Shown here: in pieces, positions 60,490 through 64,000 of the stretch | Layout of the letters: each line of letters opens with the position of its first letter | How positions within the stretch are numbered: the first letter of the stretch is position 1 | Origin: an uncultured Ruminococcus sp. | Lineage (GTDB): Bacteria > Bacillota > Clostridia > Oscillospirales > Ruminococcaceae | Reading direction: 5' to 3' | NCBI RefSeq assembly: GCF_934476685.1 | Contig: NZ_CAKSNX010000002.1 | Coordinates: 1 to 64,000, forward strand | Length of the DNA: 64,000 bases | Made by a program: the position numbers and the translations under genes | Notes under the pieces: generated by a model | The model's database searches: none | What the model was told of the DNA's origin: nothing | What the model saw: the letters and a program-made list of their open reading frames with translations, nothing else

Positions 60490-61911
60490 TCATTCCCTTC
60501 CGCTCCAGCAGTATGAGCAAAGCTGACATTCAGGCTTTCCGACAGCCCTTACCGTACCCTCCAGTGACTGGAATTCGAGTGATGTCAGTTTAAGTCTGCG
60601 GCATATCTCATCTCTGAGAAGCTTGCCTCGCTCAGTGTTGGAATTGCTGTATTCATCAATATATTTGATGCCCTCGATGCCTTCATTTTCATCGATGATC
60701 TGTCTTGCAATAAGCTCCAGCTCTGAGCGGCTGGAAGAGAAGTTGAGGTATTTGCAGCCGTACATTATCGGAGGACAGGCTGATCTCATGTGTACCTCTT
60801 TCGCTCCGTTCTCATAAAGAAACTCAACGGTTTCTCTCATCTGAGTACCTCTTACGATACTGTCGTCAACGAACAGCAGCTTTTTGCCCTCGATAAGCTC
60901 GTGAACAGGGATAAGCTTCATTTTAGCCACCTTGTTTCTCATGGACTGGTTAGTCGGCATAAAGCTTCTCGGCCATGTAGGAGTGTACTTTATAAAAGGT
61001 CTTGCGAACGGGATGCCGCTTTTGTTAGCGTAGCCTATTGCGTGTGGTATTCCCGAATCCGGCACACCGCAGACGTAGTCAACGTCAGGAAGTCTGCCGT
61101 TCTTTATATCAGTTTCAGCCATGATCTCGCCGTTTCTGGTTCTCATAGCCTCAACGTTCACACCCTCGTAACAGGCATTGGGATAGCCGTAATATGTCCA
61201 AAGAAATGTACAGATCCTCATATCGTCCGTACCCTCTGCAAGTATCTCGTAGCCGTCCTTTGTAAGCTTAGTTATCTCGCCCGCCTTTAACTCATGGCAG
61301 GTGTCATAGCCAAGCTTCTGATATGCGAATGACTCGAAAGAGAAGCAGTAGCCGTCGGAGCGCTTGCCGATGATGATCGGAAGTCTTCCGAACTTGTCCC
61401 TTGCGCAGATGATCGAATCCTCGGTCATTATAACAAGCGACATTGTACCCTCTATCTTATCCTGAGCATATCTTATGCCCTCTGTAAAGGTGTCTTTCTG
61501 TGCGATGAGCGCACCTATGAGTCCTGCGGAATTGATCGCACCGCTGCTCATAGTTTCAAAGTTTGCGCAGCCTTTTTCAAGAAGTTCCTGAGAAAGCTGC
61601 TCGGCATTTCTGATTATGCCTATGGAACAGACCGCATAAAGTCCGAGTTTTGAACGGACCATTATCGGCTGAGGATCCGTATCGCTTATGCAGCCGATAC
61701 AGATCGTTCCTCTCATTTTTTCAACGTCTTTTTCAAATTTAGTTCTGAATGGTGAATTTTCAATGCTGTGTATATTTCTCTGAAAGCCAAGTTCAGGCGA
61801 GAATGAAGTCATTCCGCCTCTTCTTGTGCCGAGGTGGGAGTGGTAGTCGGTTCCGAAAAAAACATCCTGTATGCAATCGTTAGATGAAACTGCTCCGAAA
61901 AATCCTCCCAT
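60490..61911 (-). CDS. PurF paralog without the N-terminal nucleophile cysteine
   Basis: The 473-residue protein aligns with PurF along its length. It has a glutaminase-like N-terminal half (HSHLGTRRGGMTSF in place of YALQHRGQE), a PRTase half with CGVPDSGIPHAIGYA and KLLFVDDSIVRGTQMRETVEFL, and a C-terminal Cys cluster CQLCSYC. The N-terminus is MGGFFGAVSSND where PurF has Cys-Gly-x-x-Gly after removal of Met or propeptide, so glutamine hydrolysis is not expected. It may use ammonia, act on PRPP otherwise, or regulate PurF. It lies 3 bases after purC and 6 before purF. Confidence 0.88.
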   Translation of the reverse strand: MGGFFGAVSSNDCIQDVFFGTDYHSHLGTRRGGMTSFSPELGFQRNIHSIENSPFRTKFEKDVEKMRGTICIGCISDTDPQPIMVRSKLGLYAVCSIGIIRNAEQLSQELLEKGCANFETMSSGAINSAGLIGALIAQKDTFTEGIRYAQDKIEGTMSLVIMTEDSIICARDKFGRLPIIIGKRSDGYCFSFESFAYQKLGYDTCHELKAGEITKLTKDGYEILAEGTDDMRICTFLWTYYGYPNACYEGVNVEAMRTRNGEIMAETDIKNGRLPDVDYVCGVPDSGIPHAIGYANKSGIPFARPFIKYTPTWPRSFMPTNQSMRNKVAKMKLIPVHELIEGKKLLFVDDSIVRGTQMRETVEFLYENGAKEVHMRSACPPIMYGCKYLNFSSSRSELELIARQIIDENEGIEGIKYIDEYSNSNTERGKLLRDEICRRLKLTSLEFQSLEGTVRAVGKPECQLCSYCWSGRE

Positions 61912-61914
61912 AAA

Positions 61915-62631
61915 TTACTCTCCCATTACTCTCTTTATCATTTCCTGATATGCTTCTTCAACGCCGCCCATATCTCTGCGGAATCTGTCCTTGTCAAGCT
62001 TTTCGTGTGTCTTTGAATCCCAGAAACGGCAGGTGTCAGGTGAGATCTCGTCTGCAAGGATTATCTGATCGTGGAATCTGCCGAACTCGATCTTGAAGTC
62101 GATGAGGTCGATGCCGATGTTCTTGAAGAATCCGAGCATGAACTCATTTACCTTGAAAGCGTACTTTGTGATATCCTCGATCTCCTTTTCAGTAGCAAGG
62201 TCAAGACCAAGTGCATAGTACTTATTGATGAATGGGTCGCCGAGATCGTCGTTCTTATAGCTGAATTCAAGTGTAGGCTGCTTGAGCGGAGTACCCTCAG
62301 CGATGCCGAGCTTCTTTGAAAAGCTGCCTGCTGCAACGTTTCTTACGATAACTTCGAGAGGAACGATCTCTACCTTCTTAACGATAGTTTCTCTGTCAGA
62401 AATTTCTTCAACGAGGTGAGTAGGAACGCCCTCTTTTTCGAGGAGCTTGAACATATAGTTTGTCATCTTGTTGTTGATAACGCCCTTGCCTGCGATAGTA
62501 CCCTTCTTTTCGCCGTTGAAAGCGGTAGCATCGTCCTTGTAATCTACGATAACGAGATCAGGATCGTTTGTAGCGTATACCTTCTTAGCCTTGCCCTCAT
62601 AGAGCTGTTCTGTCTTTACGATGTTTTCCAT
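61915..62631 (-). CDS. purC: SAICAR synthetase
   Basis: The 238-residue protein has QLYEGKAKKVYATNDPD, VIVDYKDDATAFNGEKKG, VEIVPLEVIVRNVAAGS, and DFKIEFGRFHDQIILADEISPDTCRFWD, the complete PurC pattern. It couples CAIR with aspartate. It lies between purE (53 bases upstream) and the PurF paralog (3 bases downstream). Confidence 0.96.
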   Translation of the reverse strand: MENIVKTEQLYEGKAKKVYATNDPDLVIVDYKDDATAFNGEKKGTIAGKGVINNKMTNYMFKLLEKEGVPTHLVEEISDRETIVKKVEIVPLEVIVRNVAAGSFSKKLGIAEGTPLKQPTLEFSYKNDDLGDPFINKYYALGLDLATEKEIEDITKYAFKVNEFMLGFFKNIGIDLIDFKIEFGRFHDQIILADEISPDTCRFWDSKTHEKLDKDRFRRDMGGVEEAYQEMIKRVMGE

Positions 62632-62684
62632 AATGATATCCTCCGTTTTTAATATATTATCAATAATGTCATTTGATAGCTTTA

Positions 62685-63182
62685 TCAGATCTCTTTAAGA
62701 GTTTCCTGCAGCTTTTTATCCTTTGCAACAACGCCGTCGATCATATCCTGCTTAGCCTTTTCAAGCTGTGAAGCAAGTCCGTCATCTGAAAGCGCAAGCA
62801 TCTGGATCGCAAGTATAGCCGCATTCTTTGCGCCGTCGATAGCAACAGTAGCAACAGGTATGCCGCTCGGCATCTGAACGGTAGCGAGAAGTGCGTCAAG
62901 TCCGTCAAGGTTAGACGACTTGCATGGTATGCCTATAACAGGCAGAGTTGTGTGACCCGCGATAACGCCCGCAAGGTGAGCAGCCATTCCGGCAGCGCAG
63001 ATGATAACGCCAAAACCGTTAGCCTTTGCGTTAGCGGCAAATCCACAAGCCAGCTGAGGTGTTCTGTGGGCGGACATAACGTGACATTCATAAGGCACTC
63101 CGTAAGCCTTAAGCTCGTCAACAGCCTTTTTAACAACCGGCAGATCGCTGTCTGAACCCATTATTACAGCAACTTTTTTCAA
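62685..63182 (-). CDS. purE: N5-carboxyaminoimidazole ribonucleotide mutase (or AIR carboxylase), PurE
   Basis: The 165-residue protein has VAVIMGSDSDLPVVKKAV, CHVMSAHRTPQ, AAGMAAHLAGVIAGHTTLPVIGIP and MPSGIPVATVAIDGAKNAAILA. No purK was seen in the window, so whether it is the N5-CAIR mutase or the direct carboxylase class is open. The start is TTG at 63182, six bases after GGAGGG; an in-frame ATG at 63206 lies upstream of that SD and abuts the leader terminator. It is the first gene of the cluster. Confidence 0.95.
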   Translation of the reverse strand: MKKVAVIMGSDSDLPVVKKAVDELKAYGVPYECHVMSAHRTPQLACGFAANAKANGFGVIICAAGMAAHLAGVIAGHTTLPVIGIPCKSSNLDGLDALLATVQMPSGIPVATVAIDGAKNAAILAIQMLALSDDGLASQLEKAKQDMIDGVVAKDKKLQETLKEI

Positions 63183-63204
63183 TGAAATCCCTCCTATAAA
63201 CAAC

Positions 63205-63234
63205 AAAAAACTGCAACAAACCCGTTGCAGTTTT
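63205..63234 (-). terminator. attenuator terminator just before purE
   Basis: On the minus strand AAAACTGCAAC, loop GGGTTT, GTTGCAGTTTT then TT (six T in all). It ends about 22 bases before the purE start codon and overlaps the leader ORF stop. Confidence 0.8.
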
Positions 63235-63364
63235 AACCAATGTTATACAAAAAAATACAATTTGAGTGCAGAGCGCTAAGACGGTATCCGAGAAGACCCA
63301 GAGATCCGCTGAATGAATATGAAGATAAAGAAAGCGCCGTAAAACTTCTTTCATTTTTGATCAT
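63233..63364 (-). CDS. 43-residue leader peptide of the purine cluster
   Basis: ATG 63364 is six bases after GGGAG. The frame runs MIKNERSFTALSLSSYSFSG... to TAA at 63235-63233. The peptide is unusually rich in Ser (9) and Leu (8). Its stop codon lies in the 5' arm of the terminator, so a terminating ribosome would disturb that hairpin. No homologue is known to me. Translation is supported only by the SD, the frame and the placement. Confidence 0.5.
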   Translation of the reverse strand: MIKNERSFTALSLSSYSFSGSLGLLGYRLSALHSNCIFLYNIG

Positions 63365-63463
63365 ATAATTCTCCCGCTTTGACGGCTGCGCCGCACAGAT
63401 TATAAGCGACTCCGACTTTTTACCCGAATTTTTCAAAAGCGGGCAGGGAATCCTTACATTAAT

Positions 63464-63492
63464 ATTGTACAATATAATCAGCGGAATTTCAA
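63464..63492 (-). promoter_or_regulatory. sigma-A promoter of the purine cluster
   Basis: Minus strand: TTGAAA (63492-63487), 17 bases, TACAAT (63469-63464). Confidence 0.75.
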
Positions 63493-63619
63493 CACTTTTT
63501 AATATAAAATTTATTATGATTAATATTGAATTTATTGTGAAAATTAACTATGCAGCATTTCACATAGGAGTGCTGTACTGTAAAGAATGTCGGCACTCTC
63601 TGAAAATGCGGTATATGCG

Positions 63620-63850
63620 TTATCTGAAGCTTGTGTTGTGTGGCATTTCGCCGTGTGCAAGCATATCCGTAAGCTCGCTCATCTCACGTCTGCTGCGTAC
63701 ATTTTTTGATGCGTTTATGACATTCTGCTTGTCGGCAGAGTTAAGCTTTGCAAAGTAGTCAAAAGCGAGGGGATTCTGAGCCATAGCCATTGAAAGTCCG
63801 AGAGGGAGGCTCTGTCCCTCAGAATAATTCTTCTTGTCTGAAATGTTCAT
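63620..63850 (-). CDS. small conserved hypothetical protein
   Basis: The 76-residue soluble protein has NPLAFDYFAKLNSADKQNVINASKNVRSRREMSELTDML, a helical pattern faintly like the short OmdA/YdeI tail found in many clostridial small proteins. No function is assigned. GGGAGC lies eight bases before the ATG. The palindrome ATTTCCCGGGAAAT at 63872-63885 followed on the minus strand by T6 sits just upstream. The remaining 115 bases to the window end hold no gene; a -35-like TTGACA at 63974-63979 has its -10 beyond the edge. Confidence 0.6.
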   Translation of the reverse strand: MNISDKKNYSEGQSLPLGLSMAMAQNPLAFDYFAKLNSADKQNVINASKNVRSRREMSELTDMLAHGEMPHNTSFR

Positions 63851-64000
63851 TTATATCAGCTCCCATAAAAAATTTCCCGGGAAATATCCCGATACCGCTA
63901 TTTTTCCCTGTCAAAAAGTTCTTTATACTTGGAAAATATTTCGGAAATTGTTTTAATTAAAAGTTGGCTGTGCTTGACATTTTAAACATTTGTTAAAAAT

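Larger units (their letters stand above)
63183..63457 (-). ncRNA. purE leader RNA with stem, peptide ORF and terminator
   Basis: From a start site near 63457 the leader contains, in order, a long-range stem (63436-63443 with 63373-63380, CCCGCTTT/AAAGCGGG, plus GA/TC), a 43-codon ORF (63364-63233), and a terminator (63234-63205). The purE SD follows at 63194-63189. The 3' arm of the stem overlaps the GGGAG of the ORF. The purine (guanine/adenine), PRPP and ZTP riboswitch consensus patterns were not recognised. Confidence 0.55.

Noticed and set aside
63235..63457. Purine, PRPP or ZTP riboswitch in the purE leader
   Set aside because: The conserved core sequences I know for these families were not found. 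A covariance search would be decisive.
63872..63885. ATTTCCCGGGAAAT palindrome as a real terminator or operator
   Set aside because: The stem is only five pairs around CCGG. It has a T-run on the minus strand but lies just before a gene start, and one copy is not enough to support a call.
1..64000. Mobile elements, prophage, CRISPR arrays, toxin-antitoxin or defence systems
   Set aside because: No transposase, integrase, phage, Cas, restriction or toxin motif was recognised in any listed protein, and no regularly spaced repeat was seen.

Overview
The window looks like the chromosome of an anaerobic, low-to-moderate-GC Firmicute of the class Clostridia, most likely a Ruminococcus-type member of the Oscillospiraceae. 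Indicators are the strictly anaerobic ribonucleotide reductase (nrdD/nrdG), spoVS, the RNase J - gdpP - rplI - dnaB block, GGAGG-type ribosome binding sites, frequent TTG/GTG starts, near-perfect sigma-A promoters with 17-bp spacers, carbohydrate enzymes of families GH42 and GH113, and a purine pathway that uses PurO plus a stand-alone AICAR transformylase. The genus is an inference. I see no insertion sequence, prophage, integrase or CRISPR array; this is ordinary core and metabolic chromosome with some unusual gene variants and regulatory leaders.

Layout: two tRNA-Gln genes (1-192, minus), mscL, and a branched-chain amino-acid operon ilvB-ilvN-ilvC (1070-4391). Next come a HAD phosphatase and an ApgM-like mutase/homoserine kinase candidate (minus), a LacI-sensor/GGDEF protein divergent from a GH42 beta-galactosidase, rlmA, a GH113-like hydrolase and pcrA. 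A degenerate nucleotidyltransferase/phosphomannomutase fusion (15404-17704) precedes a long structured leader and the housekeeping run rnj-gdpP-rplI-dnaB-tilS-ftsH-ymdB-spoVS (18112-28541). The deoxyribonucleotide section (28641-34513) holds nrdD, a divergent Crp/Fnr regulator, an SGNH lipoprotein, nrdR and nrdG. It is followed by aspartate kinase, an aldo/keto reductase, a CobW-like GTPase, lrgAB with its GntR regulator, a second HAD phosphatase, an LTA-synthase-like protein, a second diguanylate cyclase, a fructose PTS operon (fruR-fruK-fruA-HPr), and several small membrane or unknown genes including a split TauE-type transporter.

The right end (51791-63182, minus) is a purine cluster read purE, purC, a PurF paralog, purF, purM, purN, a methyltransferase, purO, AICAR transformylase, a broken YjbR gene, a lipoprotein, and purD. 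It starts behind a leader that contains a long-range stem, a 43-codon peptide ORF and a terminator.

Most interesting observations: (1) the purE leader with a peptide ORF whose stop lies in the terminator stem; (2) a PurF paralog without the glutaminase cysteine, in tandem with an intact PurF; (3) a palindrome at about -41.5 of the nrdD promoter that also covers the -35 of the divergent Crp/Fnr gene, beside a NrdR-box-like site; (4) a PdhR-type operator over the lrgAB promoter, supporting control by the adjacent GntR gene; (5) an rnj leader with an attenuator, an AGGAG-loop hairpin and a short ORF overlapping an rnj start that has no ribosome binding site of its own; (6) a nucleotidyltransferase-PMM fusion that has lost motifs in both halves; (7) an HPr with His15 but without the Ser46 site. 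All calls are from reading sequence only; no alignment or database search was run.
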